This document shows, piece by piece, positions 50,161 through 59,886 of a stretch of DNA of 64,000 nt. The notes below the pieces were generated by a model. That model did not search any database and was not told the DNA's origin. It saw nothing but the letters and a program-made list of their open reading frames with translations. Location: positions 93,149-157,148 of the forward strand of contig CADEDA010000003.1 in the NCBI GenBank assembly GCA_902825965.1. Reading direction: 5' to 3'. Within the stretch, counting starts at the first letter, position 1; the number at the start of each line of letters is the position of its first letter. The translations under genes were made by a program, and so were the position numbers. Source of the DNA: an uncultured Gemmatimonadota bacterium. GTDB taxonomy: Bacteria; Gemmatimonadota; Gemmatimonadetes; Gemmatimonadales; Gemmatimonadaceae.

Positions 50161-52557
50161 GGTCGCCGTCGCGGGCAACCCCAGTCGTTCCGCCAGCGCG
50201 GCGAACCGGGCGTCCCCGCGGAGCCGGTCGTACCAGCGGACGCGGAGCGGCAACAGCAGCACGAACGCATCGCGCTCGTCCACCGCACGTGTGAGGCCGC
50301 GGAAGAGTACGTCGGGGTCGTCGGTCGCGAGTCCGGCGATCACCCGCCCGAACGTCGCACCCGGCGCGGCGCCGAGTGCGTCGAGCTCGCGGCGGATCTC
50401 GGTCGCCCGCGCCGCATCGCCCGCGATGGCGCGCATACGCGCCTCTGCCCCACGGAAGAACGGGATCGGCGCCGCGGTGGCCGCGGCGGAGAATCCTCGC
50501 AGCGCCGCCTCGCGGTCGCCGGCGGCTTCGGCGATCACGGCCTGCGTGTAGTTCACGAACGGATTGCGCGGCGACAGCGCGGCGGCGCGGGCGATGTGCC
50601 GCGCCGCGGAATCGCGGGCGCCGGTCTGGCTCAGCATGTACGCGAACTCGGCGACGATCGCCGCGTCGGTGGGTTCGAGCAGCGCCGCGCGGCCGAGTGC
50701 ATCGCGGGACTCCTCGAAGCGGCCGAGCGTGAAGTAGAGCTCGCCGAGGTTCTGGTGGGCGGCGGCGTCGTTGCGGTCGTGGCGCAGGGCGGTGGTGAGC
50801 GCGGCCTCGCCCTCCGCCCAGCGGCCCATGCCCTTCTCGAGCAGGCCCAGTGCCACATGCGCCGAGGCGATGGCGGAGTCGAGTGCGATGGCACGCGCGG
50901 CCGCCGCGCGCACCGTGTCGGCGATCGCCGCCCGCGGCACGGCGCTGTAGATGGGCAGTAGCGCCGCGGCCTCGGCGATGCCGGCATGCGCCCGCGCGAA
51001 CTTGGGGTCACGCATCGCCGACTCGGCGAACAGCGACATCGCCTGCCGCAGGCTGGCCTCGCCGCGCTCGCGCAGGGCGTAGCGGCCGCGCAGGTACAGG
51101 TCGTACGCCGCGGCATCGGCGACGTATTCCACACGCGGGCCGCTGTGGCCGGCCAGTCCGAGCCGGGTGCTCAACGCGCCGGCGACCGCGGAGGAGATCT
51201 CCTGCTGCGTGCGGAACACGTCGCCGGCGGGGCGGTCGTAGCGCTCGGTCCACATGGCGCTGCCGTCGCGCGCGTCGATCAAGCGCGCGGTGACGCGCAG
51301 TTGTTCGCCGGCGCGCTGCACGCTGCCTTCGATCAACGCCCGCACGCCCACGCGCGTGGCGTAATCGGATGGCGTGAACTGGGAGTCGGCGTAGGCGCGG
51401 ATGGTCGCGCGCGACAGCACGCGCACGCCGGGCAACTGGGCGAGGCCGGTCATCACCTCGTCGGTGATCCCGGCGGAGAGATAGGCGTCGTCCGCGGCGC
51501 CGATCATCTCGAACGGCAGCACGGCGATGGTGGGCGCCGCCGAGCCGGGGCCGCCGCGACGGGAGCCCATCCACCAGCCCGCCGCGATCGCCGCGACGAC
51601 CAGCAGCGCGGCGGGCGCCAGCCAGCGCGCACGCGAGCGGCCCGCAGCGGCTCCTGGAGCGGTTCCCGCGGCCGACGGCACGGCGCGTGTGCCGCCGGTG
51701 AGCGCGGGCCGTTCGCCGCTGCCACCACGCCCGGCCGCGTCGAGCGCCGCCGCGAACGCATCGGCATCGGGCCGCTGGGCCGCATCCTTCGTGAGGCCGT
51801 GCATGATGACCTGCGCGAGGCTCGAGGCCGTCGCGGGCAGCTTGGCGGCGAGGTCGGGCACCGGCTGCACCACGTGGGCCGACATCACCTGGGACGGTGT
51901 GCCGGTGAACGGCGGCGCACCACTGAGCAGCTCGTAGCCCACGGCCGCGAGCGAGTACACGTCGGCGCGGCCGTCGATGGTCGGGTCGGCGGTCACCTGC
52001 TCCGGCGGCATGTACGTCACGGTGCCGATCGACATGCCTGCGGAGGTGAGGCCGGTCTGGTTGCCCTCGCGGATCACCTTGGCGATGCCGAAGTCGGCGA
52101 GCATCGGCTCCCCTTCGGCGAGCAGGATGTTCTCCGGCTTCACGTCGCGGTGCACGATGCCCTGCCGGTGCGCGAACGCGAGCGCGCGCGCGAGCGGCGT
52201 CAGCAGGCGGATGACGTCGAGCGGGGCGAGGGTCTTCTCGCGCAGCAGCCGCGCGCGCAGCGACTCGCCGGCGATGAACGGCATCACATAGTAGCGCAGG
52301 TCGCCCGCCGACCCCGCGTGATACACGGGCACGATCTGCGGATGCTGCAGCGTGGCCGCCGTCGCGATCTCCTGCTGGAACCGCTCGAGGTTCACGCGAT
52401 GGCTGAGCTCCGGGGCCAGTACCTTCACCACCACGCGCCGTGCGAGCGCGCGTTCGGTGGCGAGGAACACCCGCGACATGCCCCCACCGCCGAGCTCGCG
52501 TTCGAACTCGTAGCGGTCGCCGAGGTGGCTGCGGAGGAGGGTGAGCTCGTCGGACAT
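50146..52557 (-). CDS. Membrane Ser/Thr protein kinase with TolB-like and TPR regions
   Basis: The 803-residue protein has an N-terminal Hanks-type kinase: Gly loop ELGGGGMSRVF (Gly23-Gly26), Lys45 in VVVKVL, HRDVKPEN (Asp138), DFG (Asp155) and GTVTYMPPEQ. A Pro/Ala-rich linker leads to one transmembrane helix at about 312-330. The C-terminal part has a TolB-like/adenylate-cyclase-associated domain (PTIAVLPFEMIGAADDAYLSAGI) and TPR-like helices (AHVALGLLEKGMGRWAEGEAAL). All catalytic residues are kept. It likely senses through the TPR region. The ATG at 52557 was chosen by family alignment. Confidence 0.92.
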   Translation of the reverse strand: MSDELTLLRSHLGDRYEFERELGGGGMSRVFLATERALARRVVVKVLAPELSHRVNLERFQQEIATAATLQHPQIVPVYHAGSAGDLRYYVMPFIAGESLRARLLREKTLAPLDVIRLLTPLARALAFAHRQGIVHRDVKPENILLAEGEPMLADFGIAKVIREGNQTGLTSAGMSIGTVTYMPPEQVTADPTIDGRADVYSLAAVGYELLSGAPPFTGTPSQVMSAHVVQPVPDLAAKLPATASSLAQVIMHGLTKDAAQRPDADAFAAALDAAGRGGSGERPALTGGTRAVPSAAGTAPGAAAGRSRARWLAPAALLVVAAIAAGWWMGSRRGGPGSAAPTIAVLPFEMIGAADDAYLSAGITDEVMTGLAQLPGVRVLSRATIRAYADSQFTPSDYATRVGVRALIEGSVQRAGEQLRVTARLIDARDGSAMWTERYDRPAGDVFRTQQEISSAVAGALSTRLGLAGHSGPRVEYVADAAAYDLYLRGRYALRERGEASLRQAMSLFAESAMRDPKFARAHAGIAEAAALLPIYSAVPRAAIADTVRAAAARAIALDSAIASAHVALGLLEKGMGRWAEGEAALTTALRHDRNDAAAHQNLGELYFTLGRFEESRDALGRAALLEPTDAAIVAEFAYMLSQTGARDSAARHIARAAALSPRNPFVNYTQAVIAEAAGDREAALRGFSAAATAAPIPFFRGAEARMRAIAGDAARATEIRRELDALGAAPGATFGRVIAGLATDDPDVLFRGLTRAVDERDAFVLLLPLRVRWYDRLRGDARFAALAERLGLPATATAALP

Positions 52558-52585
52558 CAGTGCAGGAAAGATGGTTGCGCCGTCA

Positions 52586-53869
52586 TCAGACAGCGCGGGC
52601 CGGCGCCCGGTTCGCAGCCCGTTTCGCTTCGTCACCTGCCTGGTACCGTTCGACCCAGGCCCGGCTCCAGGTCGCGAAGGTGCCGGCGTGGAGCTCGCGA
52701 CGCGCGCGCGCCATGAGACCCACCAGGAATGCGATATTGTGCAGCGCGAGCAGTCGCAGGCCGAGCATCTCCTCGGCCTGGAACAGGTGCCGGAGGTACG
52801 CGCGGTCGTACCGGGTGCAGGCGGGGCAGGGGCAGTCCTCGACGAGCGGCCGGCGATCGGTCTTGTGGGTGCTCTTCTTCACCTGCACGGTGCCGTCGGG
52901 CGAGAAGAACGTGCCGTGGCGGCCCATGCGGGTGGGCGCCACGCAGTCGAACAGGTCGATGCCGCGTGCGACCCCCTCGAGGAGGTCGTCGGGGTGACCC
53001 ACACCCATCAGATAGCGCGGCTTGTCGCGCGGCAGTTCGTCGTCGCAGAGGGCGATGGTCTCGAGCATCGCGGGTTTGGGTTCGCCGACCGAGAGCCCCC
53101 CGACGGCGATGGCATCCCAGTCGCCCGCCTGGAGGATGCCGCGCGCCGATGCACGACGGAGGTCCGCATGGACGCCACCCTGGACGATGGGCAGCAGCGT
53201 CTGCGGTGGTGCTTCGCGGTCGCGCGCGACGTCCTCGGACGACAGCGCGGGTGCGCCGGCGGGTGCCACGTGCTCGGGGATCGGCGCACGTCCCTCGCGG
53301 CCGATGCGGTCGAACTCCACGCGGCAGCGGTCGAGCCAGCGCAGTGAGCGCTCCATCGCCGCGCGCGAGGCGCCGGCGTCGGAGCGTCCCTCGATGAGCT
53401 CATCGAGCTGCATGATGCAGTCCGCCCCGATGTTCCGCTCGATACGCATCACCGCCTCGGGCGTGTACGCGTGCAGCGAGCCGTCGAGATGACTGCGGAA
53501 CGTGATGCCGTCTTCCTTCACGGTGCGCAGCTTGGCCAGCGAGAAGACCTGGAAGCCCCCGGAGTCGGTGAGCATGGGGCCGTCCCAGCGCGTGAAGGCG
53601 TGCAGTCCGCCGAGCGCACGCACCATGGTGTCGCCGGGACGGAGGTAGAGGTGGAAGGCGTTGCCGAGGATCATGCGCCCTCCGACGGCCTTCACCTCGT
53701 CCACCGAGAGGCCCTTGATCGTGCCATGCGTCCCGACGGGCATGAAGGCCGGCGTCTCGACGACGCCATGCGGGGTGTGGAACTCCCCGGCGCGGGCGGG
53801 GCCGTTGGAGGAGCCCTCGGCGTGGGCGCTGTGGAAGGCGAATGCGGTCACCGATGGAAGATCGACCAT
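52586..53869 (-). CDS. tgt: tRNA-guanine transglycosylase
   Basis: The 427-residue enzyme exchanges guanine for preQ1 at the wobble position of GUN-anticodon tRNAs in queuosine synthesis. Catalytic Asp102 is in LTDSGGFQVFS and Asp308 in DLFDCVAPTR. The zinc site Cys346, Cys348, Cys351 and His377 has the canonical spacing. An insertion at about residues 191-223 (REGRAPIPEHVAPAGAPAL and following, charged/Pro-rich) is absent from E. coli-length homologues, explaining the longer protein. The start at 53869 follows family length. It is divergent from kdpE over 77 bases. Confidence 0.95.
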   Translation of the reverse strand: MVDLPSVTAFAFHSAHAEGSSNGPARAGEFHTPHGVVETPAFMPVGTHGTIKGLSVDEVKAVGGRMILGNAFHLYLRPGDTMVRALGGLHAFTRWDGPMLTDSGGFQVFSLAKLRTVKEDGITFRSHLDGSLHAYTPEAVMRIERNIGADCIMQLDELIEGRSDAGASRAAMERSLRWLDRCRVEFDRIGREGRAPIPEHVAPAGAPALSSEDVARDREAPPQTLLPIVQGGVHADLRRASARGILQAGDWDAIAVGGLSVGEPKPAMLETIALCDDELPRDKPRYLMGVGHPDDLLEGVARGIDLFDCVAPTRMGRHGTFFSPDGTVQVKKSTHKTDRRPLVEDCPCPACTRYDRAYLRHLFQAEEMLGLRLLALHNIAFLVGLMARARRELHAGTFATWSRAWVERYQAGDEAKRAANRAPARAV

Positions 53870-53946
53870 TCGCGGGCTGGATGGCAGGGCCTCCCGCCGG
53901 CGGGTCCCGCATGCCGCGCGGGCAGCGAGTAGGTTGTGGGGCAGCG

Positions 53947-54666
53947 ATGCCACCTGCCTCCGCCACCCGGGTCCTCGTCATCGACGACGAGACCGCGATC
54001 CGCTCGATCGTTCGCGCGGCGGTCGAGTCGTCGGGTGGCATCGCCCTGGAGGCGGCCACCGCGTCCCACGGACTCGAACTCGCGCGCAGTGAACGACCGG
54101 CGTTGATCGTGCTCGACCTCGGCCTGCCGGATGCCGACGGCGTCGAGGTCTGCCGACGCATCCGCGCGTGGTCTGCGGCGCCGATCCTCGTGCTCTCGGC
54201 CCGCCACTCCGATGCCGAGAAGGTGACCCTGCTCGACGCAGGAGCGGATGACTACCTCACCAAGCCGTTCTCGACGATTGAGCTGCAGGCGCGGATCCGC
54301 GCGCAGCTGCGCCGGGCGTCCATGGGCCCAGTGCCCGGTGGCGACGCGCCGGTGGAGCTCGATGGGCTGGTGATCGACCTCGCGCACCGCAGTGCACGAC
54401 GCGACGGCGCGGAGATCCATCTCACGCCCACCGAGTGGGGGCTGCTGCATGCGTTGCTCAGCCGCGGCGGTCGTACGGTGACCCATCGCCAGCTGTTCGA
54501 TGCGGTGTGGGGGCGCAGTCACGGCGACGCGCAGCAGTATCTGCGGGTGTACGTGGCGCATCTGCGGCGCAAGCTCGAGCGGGATCCGTTGCGTCCCCAG
54601 CACATCCTCACCGAACCGGGGGTGGGGTACCGGTTCGCGCTCCCGGTACGCGAGTCGGCCGGATGA
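53947..54666 (+). CDS. kdpE: KdpE response regulator
   Basis: The 239-residue OmpR-family regulator has the receiver aspartates Asp13/Asp14, phospho-acceptor Asp57 (IVLDLGLPDADG) and Lys106 (LTKPF), then a winged-helix DNA-binding domain with IHLTPTEWGLLHALL and VWGRSHGDAQQYLRVYVAHLRRKLE. The last phrase is typical of KdpE. It activates the kdp operon when phosphorylated by KdpD at low potassium or turgor. Its stop overlaps the sensor kinase gene (ATGA). The start at 53947 was chosen by the usual receiver N-terminus. Confidence 0.93.
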   Translation: MPPASATRVLVIDDETAIRSIVRAAVESSGGIALEAATASHGLELARSERPALIVLDLGLPDADGVEVCRRIRAWSAAPILVLSARHSDAEKVTLLDAGADDYLTKPFSTIELQARIRAQLRRASMGPVPGGDAPVELDGLVIDLAHRSARRDGAEIHLTPTEWGLLHALLSRGGRTVTHRQLFDAVWGRSHGDAQQYLRVYVAHLRRKLERDPLRPQHILTEPGVGYRFALPVRESAG

Positions 54667-55763
54667 GCGGCACTCCGGGCCGCCAGCCGATGGGGCGCGC
54701 CGCGCTCCCGCTGCTTGTCGTCGCGGGGACGCTGCTCGCGCTGCTGGCGGTGACGGCCGGGCTGTTGCCGTTCCGCGATCGCGCCGACGACGCCCACGTG
54801 GCGTTGGCCTACCTGCTCGTCGTGCTCGGTGCGAGCGCGGGTGGCGGACGCACGGTAGGGATCGTCGCTGCGACGCTGGGTTTCCTGCTCTTCAACTTCT
54901 TCTTCCTGCCGCCGTACGACACACTCATCGTCGCGGACCCCTTTGACTGGTTCGTGCTGGTGGCGTTCCTCGTCACCGGCGTGGTGGCGGCACAGTTGCT
55001 CGCCCGTGCGCAGGCCGAGGCCGCGCGCGCGCGCGAACGCGCCGCGGACGTGCTCCGGCTCAGCGCCGAAGCGGAGCGGGCGGACGCGCTGAAGGAAGCG
55101 GACCGTCTCAAGGACGCCTTGCTCGCCACCGTGTCGCACGACATCCGGACGCCGCTTACCACCATCCGCGCCTACGCGCAGGATATCGGCGCCGAAGGCG
55201 ACGAGCGTGGCCTGGTGATCGCCGAGGAAGTGGATCGACTCACGCGGTTCGTGGTGGACCTGCTCGACCTGTCGCAACTGAAGGCCGGAGCGATCCCGCT
55301 CACGCTCGAGCTGAACGCCGCCGAGGACCTCATGGGGGCGGCACTGCAGCGCGTCTCGGGGCTCGCGCGGGGTCGCGACCTGCGGGCGTCACTCGATCCC
55401 GGCGAACCGATATTGGTGGGGCGGTTCGACTTCGCGCATTCGCTGCGCATCCTCGGCAACCTGCTCGAGAACGCGCTCAAGTACTCGCCGGCCGACGCCG
55501 CGATCGAGTTCACGGTGCGCCGCGAGGGCGCGCGACTGCGCTTCGATGTCGCCGATCGGGGTCCGGGGGTCCCTGACGAGCAGCGGGCGCGGATCTTCGA
55601 GCCGTTCCTGAGGGCCGGTGACGCGAAGGGGATCGGGGGTGCGGGCCTGGGGCTCGCCATCGCCCGCGGGCTCGCGCTGGCCCAGGGCGGCACGCTGACG
55701 TACGCGCCACGCGACGGCGGCGGCAGCCTCTTCTCCCTGCACCTGGACGCCGCGGACCTCTAA
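54663..55763 (+). CDS. kdpD: KdpD C-terminal half: DUF4118 membrane sensor histidine kinase
   Basis: The 366-residue protein has four membrane helices of the DUF4118 KdpD-type domain (residues about 15-110, including LGFLLFNFFFLPPYDTLIVADP), a HisKA domain with His159 in VSHDIRTPLTTIRA, and an ATPase domain with N-box NLLENALKYSP, DRGPGVP and GLGLAIARGLA. The KdpD N-terminal sensor and USP domains (about 400 residues in E. coli) are missing here; they are encoded separately at 61682-62818. The kinase itself looks intact. It phosphorylates KdpE and overlaps its gene by ATGA. Confidence 0.92.
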   Translation: MSGTPGRQPMGRAALPLLVVAGTLLALLAVTAGLLPFRDRADDAHVALAYLLVVLGASAGGGRTVGIVAATLGFLLFNFFFLPPYDTLIVADPFDWFVLVAFLVTGVVAAQLLARAQAEAARARERAADVLRLSAEAERADALKEADRLKDALLATVSHDIRTPLTTIRAYAQDIGAEGDERGLVIAEEVDRLTRFVVDLLDLSQLKAGAIPLTLELNAAEDLMGAALQRVSGLARGRDLRASLDPGEPILVGRFDFAHSLRILGNLLENALKYSPADAAIEFTVRREGARLRFDVADRGPGVPDEQRARIFEPFLRAGDAKGIGGAGLGLAIARGLALAQGGTLTYAPRDGGGSLFSLHLDAADL

Positions 55764-55780
55764 CCGTCGGTTTTCGCGCC

Positions 55781-55794
55781 TTTTTCACGCCGCC
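55781..55794 (+). promoter_or_regulatory. Candidate KdpE-binding box upstream of the kdp operon
   Basis: The segment tttttcacgccgcc lies in the 101-base gap before the small ORF at 55865. It resembles, from memory, the E. coli KdpE site (T-tract, ACAC, then CCCGCC). A second T-run lies just upstream at 55771. T-tracts are rare in this GC-rich genome, which makes the segment stand out. Identity is inferred only from resemblance and position. Confidence 0.35.
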
Positions 55795-55864
55795 GACCGC
55801 CGATCTTTGTGCGGCGTTAACGGCCCCCGGCGCATCGTGGTCGCGCACCCCGACGGGAGACCAC

Positions 55865-55987
55865 GTGACGGACCTCGCCTATCTCACCCTGACCATCGGC
55901 TTCTTTGCGCTGATGTTGGGATTCGTGCGCGCCTGCGCGGCCTTGGCGGCGCGGGACGTCGACGCCGAGGCAGGCGGCACTCGATGA
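55865..55987 (+). CDS. 40-residue membrane protein preceding kdpF
   Basis: The GTG-initiated ORF encodes 40 residues: one hydrophobic helix (LAYLTLTIGFFALMLGFVRA) and an Ala/Asp-rich tail. It overlaps kdpF (start 55984) by ATGA, so it is translated with the operon. Small ORFs of this type, with the motif FFAL and VRxC near the helix end, are found before kdpF/kdpA in several phyla; no accepted function is known to me. It may be an extra KdpF-like stabilising peptide. Short length limits certainty. Confidence 0.65.
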   Translation: MTDLAYLTLTIGFFALMLGFVRACAALAARDVDAEAGGTR

Positions 55988-56079
55988 ACAGCAGCGTCAT
56001 CGCCATCCTCGGCGTCGCGTGTGCGGTCGCGTTGCTGGGTTACCTGCTCTACACCCTCATCCGCCCGGAGCGCTTCTGA
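55984..56079 (+). CDS. kdpF: KdpF, small subunit of the potassium ATPase
   Basis: The 31-residue peptide is almost entirely one transmembrane helix (VIAILGVACAVALLGYLLYTLI) and ends in RPERF, the classic KdpF C-terminus (L-x-x-PE-x-F). It stabilises the KdpABC complex in the inner membrane. Length matches the family. It starts within the stop of the previous small ORF and ends one base before the kdpA start. Confidence 0.92.
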   Translation: MNSSVIAILGVACAVALLGYLLYTLIRPERF

Positions 56080-56080
56080 C

Positions 56081-57796
56081 ATGACGGCGCAGGGCTGGCT
56101 GCAGATCGCCGTCTTCAGCGCGATCGTCGTTGCGACGACCCGACCGATCGGACTCTACCTCGAGCGCGTGTACGACGGGCGGATCACGTGGCTGCGGCCG
56201 CTCGAAGCCGGGCTGTACCGTCTCGCCGGAGTGGACCCCGACGAGGACCAGCACTGGACGCGCTACGCGACCGGACTGCTGCTCTTCAGCCTGGTGTCGA
56301 TGCTGTTCACCTATGTCGCGCTCCGGCTGCAGGGCGCACTGCCGCTCAATCCAGACGGCCATGGCGCCGTGGTGGACCGTCAGGCGTTCGAGACCGCGGC
56401 GTCGTTCACCACCAACACGAACTGGCAATCGTATGCGGGTGAGGCGACGATGTCGCCACTCTCGCAGATGATGCAGCTCGGCTTCCACAACTTCGTCTCC
56501 GCGGCGGTCGGCATGGGTGTGGCGCTCGCCTGTATCCGCGCACTCGCCGGCCGTCGCCCGGGCACCATCGGGAACTTCTGGGCGGATCTCGTGCGCGGCA
56601 CACTGTACCTCTTCCTGCCGTTCGCATTCGTGGCATCGCTGCTGTACGTGCAGCAGGGCGTGATCCAGAACACCAGTCCGGCCATCGTGGCGACGACGCT
56701 GGAGGGCGCCCCGCAGCGCATCGCGATGGGGCCGGTGGCGAGCCAGGAGGCGATCAAGCAGCTCGGCACCAACGGCGGCGGATTCTTCAATGCCAATGCC
56801 GCCCATCCGTTCGAGAACCCGACACCGTTCACGAACCTGCTGTCGATGCTCTCGATCTTCCTGCTGCCGTCGGCGCTGGTGTACTCGTTCGGCCGCATGG
56901 TGCGGAACGGCCGCCACGCGTGGACAGTGTGGGCGGCGATGGCGTCGCTGTTCGTCGTGGGGGTCGGCAGTACCTACTGGGCCGAATCGCAGGGCAATCC
57001 GCTGCATGTCGCGGCAGGTGTCGACGCGACCACCACCGCAGAATCGCCCGGCGGGAACATGGAAGGCAAGGAGCAGCGGTTCGGCGTCGCGAACTCGGCG
57101 CTGTACGCGGTGATCACCACCGCGGCGAGTTGCGGCGCCGTGAATGCCATGCATGACTCGTTCACGGCGCTCGGCGGCCTCTGGCCCCTGCTCAACATGC
57201 AGCTCGGTGAGGTCGTGTTCGGTGGGGTGGGCGCGGGACTCTACGGCATGCTGGTCATGGTCGTGCTGACGGTGTTCCTCGCGGGACTCATGGTGGGCCG
57301 CTCACCCGAGTACCTCGGCAAGCGGATCGGCCGTCGCGAGATCCAGATGGTCACCCTCTACGTGCTCACGTCGAGTGCCTCGGTGCTCGCGCTCAGTGCC
57401 CTCTCGGTGCTGGCACCATCGGGGCGCGCCGGACTCGGCAACAGCGGGCCGCACGGCCTGACGGAGATCCTGTATGCCTTCAGCTCCACCACCGCGAACA
57501 ACGGTTCGGCCTTCGCGGGCTTGAGCGGCGCGAGCTACTGGTACAACACGCAGTTCGGCCTCGCGACGCTCGTCGGTCGCTTCGCACTGATCGTCCCGGT
57601 GCTGGCGCTGGCCGGATTCCTTGCCGAGCGGCGGGTCGCACCGGAGACCGGCGGCACGCTGCCGGTGCACGGCCCGCTGTTCCTCATTCTGCTCATCGGC
57701 GTGATCGTCGTGGTCGGCGCGCTCACCTTCTTCCCGGCGCTCGCGCTCGGACCGATCGTCGAGCACCTCCTGTTGCTGCAGGGGAGGACGTTCTGA
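56081..57796 (+). CDS. kdpA: KdpA, potassium-binding channel subunit
   Basis: The 571-residue protein has ten predicted transmembrane helices and the four SKT-like selectivity filter segments: TTNTNWQSY (110-118), [19 protein letters not shown] (229 onward), [11 protein letters not shown] (347 onward) and [12 protein letters not shown] (from 469). KdpA binds K+ from the periplasm and passes it to KdpB. Length matches E. coli KdpA (557). It overlaps kdpB by one base (TGATG). Confidence 0.97.
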   Translation: MTAQGWLQIAVFSAIVVATTRPIGLYLERVYDGRITWLRPLEAGLYRLAGVDPDEDQHWTRYATGLLLFSLVSMLFTYVALRLQGALPLNPDGHGAVVDRQAFETAASFTTNTNWQSYAGEATMSPLSQMMQLGFHNFVSAAVGMGVALACIRALAGRRPGTIGNFWADLVRGTLYLFLPFAFVASLLYVQQGVIQNTSPAIVATTLEGAPQRIAMGPVASQEAIKQLGTNGGGFFNANAAHPFENPTPFTNLLSMLSIFLLPSALVYSFGRMVRNGRHAWTVWAAMASLFVVGVGSTYWAESQGNPLHVAAGVDATTTAESPGGNMEGKEQRFGVANSALYAVITTAASCGAVNAMHDSFTALGGLWPLLNMQLGEVVFGGVGAGLYGMLVMVVLTVFLAGLMVGRSPEYLGKRIGRREIQMVTLYVLTSSASVLALSALSVLAPSGRAGLGNSGPHGLTEILYAFSSTTANNGSAFAGLSGASYWYNTQFGLATLVGRFALIVPVLALAGFLAERRVAPETGGTLPVHGPLFLILLIGVIVVVGALTFFPALALGPIVEHLLLLQGRTF

Positions 57797-59880
57797 TGCC
57801 GGCCCGGTCCCATGCCGTATTCGACGCCGGACTCCTGGGCCGCGCGGTCGTCGACGCGTTCCGCAAGCTCGCACCGCGCGCGATGGTGCGGAACCCGGTG
57901 ATGTTCGTGGTCCTCGTGGGCAGCCTCTGCTCGACCATCGTCCTGGCGAACGACCTCGTGACAGGCCGGTCCGGCGTCGGCTTCACGCTCCAGATCGCGG
58001 TGTGGCTCTGGTTCACCGTGCTCTTCGCGAACTTCGCGGAGGCCATCGCCGAAGGGCGTGGCAGGGCGCAGGCAGACAGCCTGCGCCAAGGGCGACAGCT
58101 CGCACATGCGCGACGTCTGGCGGCGTCGGACCTTGGCGGGCCGATCGACATCCTCGACTACCAGATCGTGAACGCGCTCACGCTGCGGACGGGCGACCTC
58201 TTCCTCGCGGTGCCCGGCGACGTGATCGCGTCCGACGGCGAGGTGATCGACGGGGTGGCGTCGGTTGACGAGTCCGCGATCACCGGCGAATCCGCACCGG
58301 TCATCCGGGAGTCCGGCGGCGACCGGTCGGCCGTCACCGGGGGTACCAAGGTGCTGTCGGATCACCTGGTGGTGCGCGTGACCGCCAATCCGGGTGAGAC
58401 CTTCATGGACCGGATGATCGCGCTCGTCGAGGGAGCGGCGCGCCGCAAGACCCCCAACGAAGTGGCGCTGACCATCCTGCTCTCGGGCCTCACCATCGTG
58501 TTCCTGCTCGCGGTACTCACGCTGGAGCCGTTCGCGCGCTATTCGGGCGGCTCGGTGCCGGTGCCCGTGCTCATCGCCCTCCTCGTCTGTCTCATCCCGA
58601 CCACCATCGGCGCGTTGCTCTCCGCCATCGGCATCGCCGGGATGGACCGGCTCGTGCAGCACAACGTCGTGGCGATCAGCGGCCGTGCCGTGGAGGCGGC
58701 GGGGGATGTGAGCACCTTGCTGCTGGACAAGACCGGCACGATCACCCTCGGGAACCGGCAGGCGGTGGAGTTCGTCCCGATGCCCGGCGTGTCCGCCGAG
58801 CACCTGGCGGACCGTGCACAGCTCGCGTCGATCGCCGATGAGACGCCGGAGGGCCGGAGCATCGTGGTGCTCGCCAAGGAGCGCCACGGACTCCGGGGGC
58901 GCAGCCTCGAGAACGCACAGGGCGAACCGGACGTGCGCTTCGTGCCGTTCGCCGCGACGACGCGCATGAGCGGCGTGACGATGTCCGGCGGGGAGATCCG
59001 GAAGGGCGCGGGGGATGCCGTCGCGCACTGGGTCATCGAGGCCGGGGGATCGGTGCCCAGCGCACTCGCGACCGTGGTCGAGGGTATCGCACGCAGCGGT
59101 GGCACACCGCTTGTCGTCGCGGAACGGCGCAGCGGGCCGGCGCAGGTGCTCGGCGTGATCCACCTCAAGGACGTGGTGAAGGGCGGCATCCGGGAACGTT
59201 TCGATCGGCTCCGCGCGATGGGAATCCGTACCGTGATGATCACCGGCGACAATCCCCTGACCGCCGCCGCCATCGCGCGCGAGTCCGGCGTGGACGATTT
59301 CCTCGCCGAGGCGCGTCCGGAGGACAAGATGGCATTGATCCGCCGCGAGCAGGCCGGAGGGCGACTCGTCGCCATGACGGGTGACGGAACGAACGACGCT
59401 CCGGCGCTCGCGCAGGCCGACGTCGGCGTCGCGATGAACTCCGGCACACAGGCGGCCAAGGAGGCCGGCAACATGGTCGACCTCGACTCCGATCCCACCA
59501 AGCTGATCGAGATCGTGGAGATCGGGAAACAACTGCTGATGACCCGCGGTGCGTTGACGACCTTCTCGATCGCCAACGACGTCGCGAAGTACTTCGCGAT
59601 CATCCCGGCGATCTTCGTCGCCACGTACCCGGCGCTTGGAGCCCTCAACATCATGGGCCTGCACTCGCCCGAGTCGGCGATCCTGTCGAGCGTGATCTTC
59701 AACGCGCTCGTGATCGTCGCGCTCATCCCGCTGGCGCTGCGCGGCGTGCGATATCGTCCCACGGGCGCCGCATCGATCCTGCGCCGCAACCTGCTGGTCT
59801 ATGGCCTCGGCGGCCTCGCGGTGCCGTTCTTCGGGATCGCCGCGATCGACCGCGTGCTCGTCTTCCTCCACCTCGCCTGA
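57796..59880 (+). CDS. kdpB: KdpB, P-type ATPase subunit
   Basis: The 694-residue P-type ATPase has the TGES actuator loop (Thr163-Ser166; this serine is the inhibitory phosphorylation site in E. coli KdpB), phosphorylated Asp311 in [11 protein letters not shown], nucleotide-binding segments ([10 protein letters not shown]), and the hinge [22 protein letters not shown]. The membrane part contains [23 protein letters not shown]. It provides energy for K+ transport. Length equals the family. Six bases separate it from kdpC. Confidence 0.97.
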   Translation: MPARSHAVFDAGLLGRAVVDAFRKLAPRAMVRNPVMFVVLVGSLCSTIVLANDLVTGRSGVGFTLQIAVWLWFTVLFANFAEAIAEGRGRAQADSLRQGRQLAHARRLAASDLGGPIDILDYQIVNALTLRTGDLFLAVPGDVIASDGEVIDGVASVDESAITGESAPVIRESGGDRSAVTGGTKVLSDHLVVRVTANPGETFMDRMIALVEGAARRKTPNEVALTILLSGLTIVFLLAVLTLEPFARYSGGSVPVPVLIALLVCLIPTTIGALLSAIGIAGMDRLVQHNVVAISGRAVEAAGDVSTLLLDKTGTITLGNRQAVEFVPMPGVSAEHLADRAQLASIADETPEGRSIVVLAKERHGLRGRSLENAQGEPDVRFVPFAATTRMSGVTMSGGEIRKGAGDAVAHWVIEAGGSVPSALATVVEGIARSGGTPLVVAERRSGPAQVLGVIHLKDVVKGGIRERFDRLRAMGIRTVMITGDNPLTAAAIARESGVDDFLAEARPEDKMALIRREQAGGRLVAMTGDGTNDAPALAQADVGVAMNSGTQAAKEAGNMVDLDSDPTKLIEIVEIGKQLLMTRGALTTFSIANDVAKYFAIIPAIFVATYPALGALNIMGLHSPESAILSSVIFNALVIVALIPLALRGVRYRPTGAASILRRNLLVYGLGGLAVPFFGIAAIDRVLVFLHLA

Positions 59881-59886
59881 GGAACC

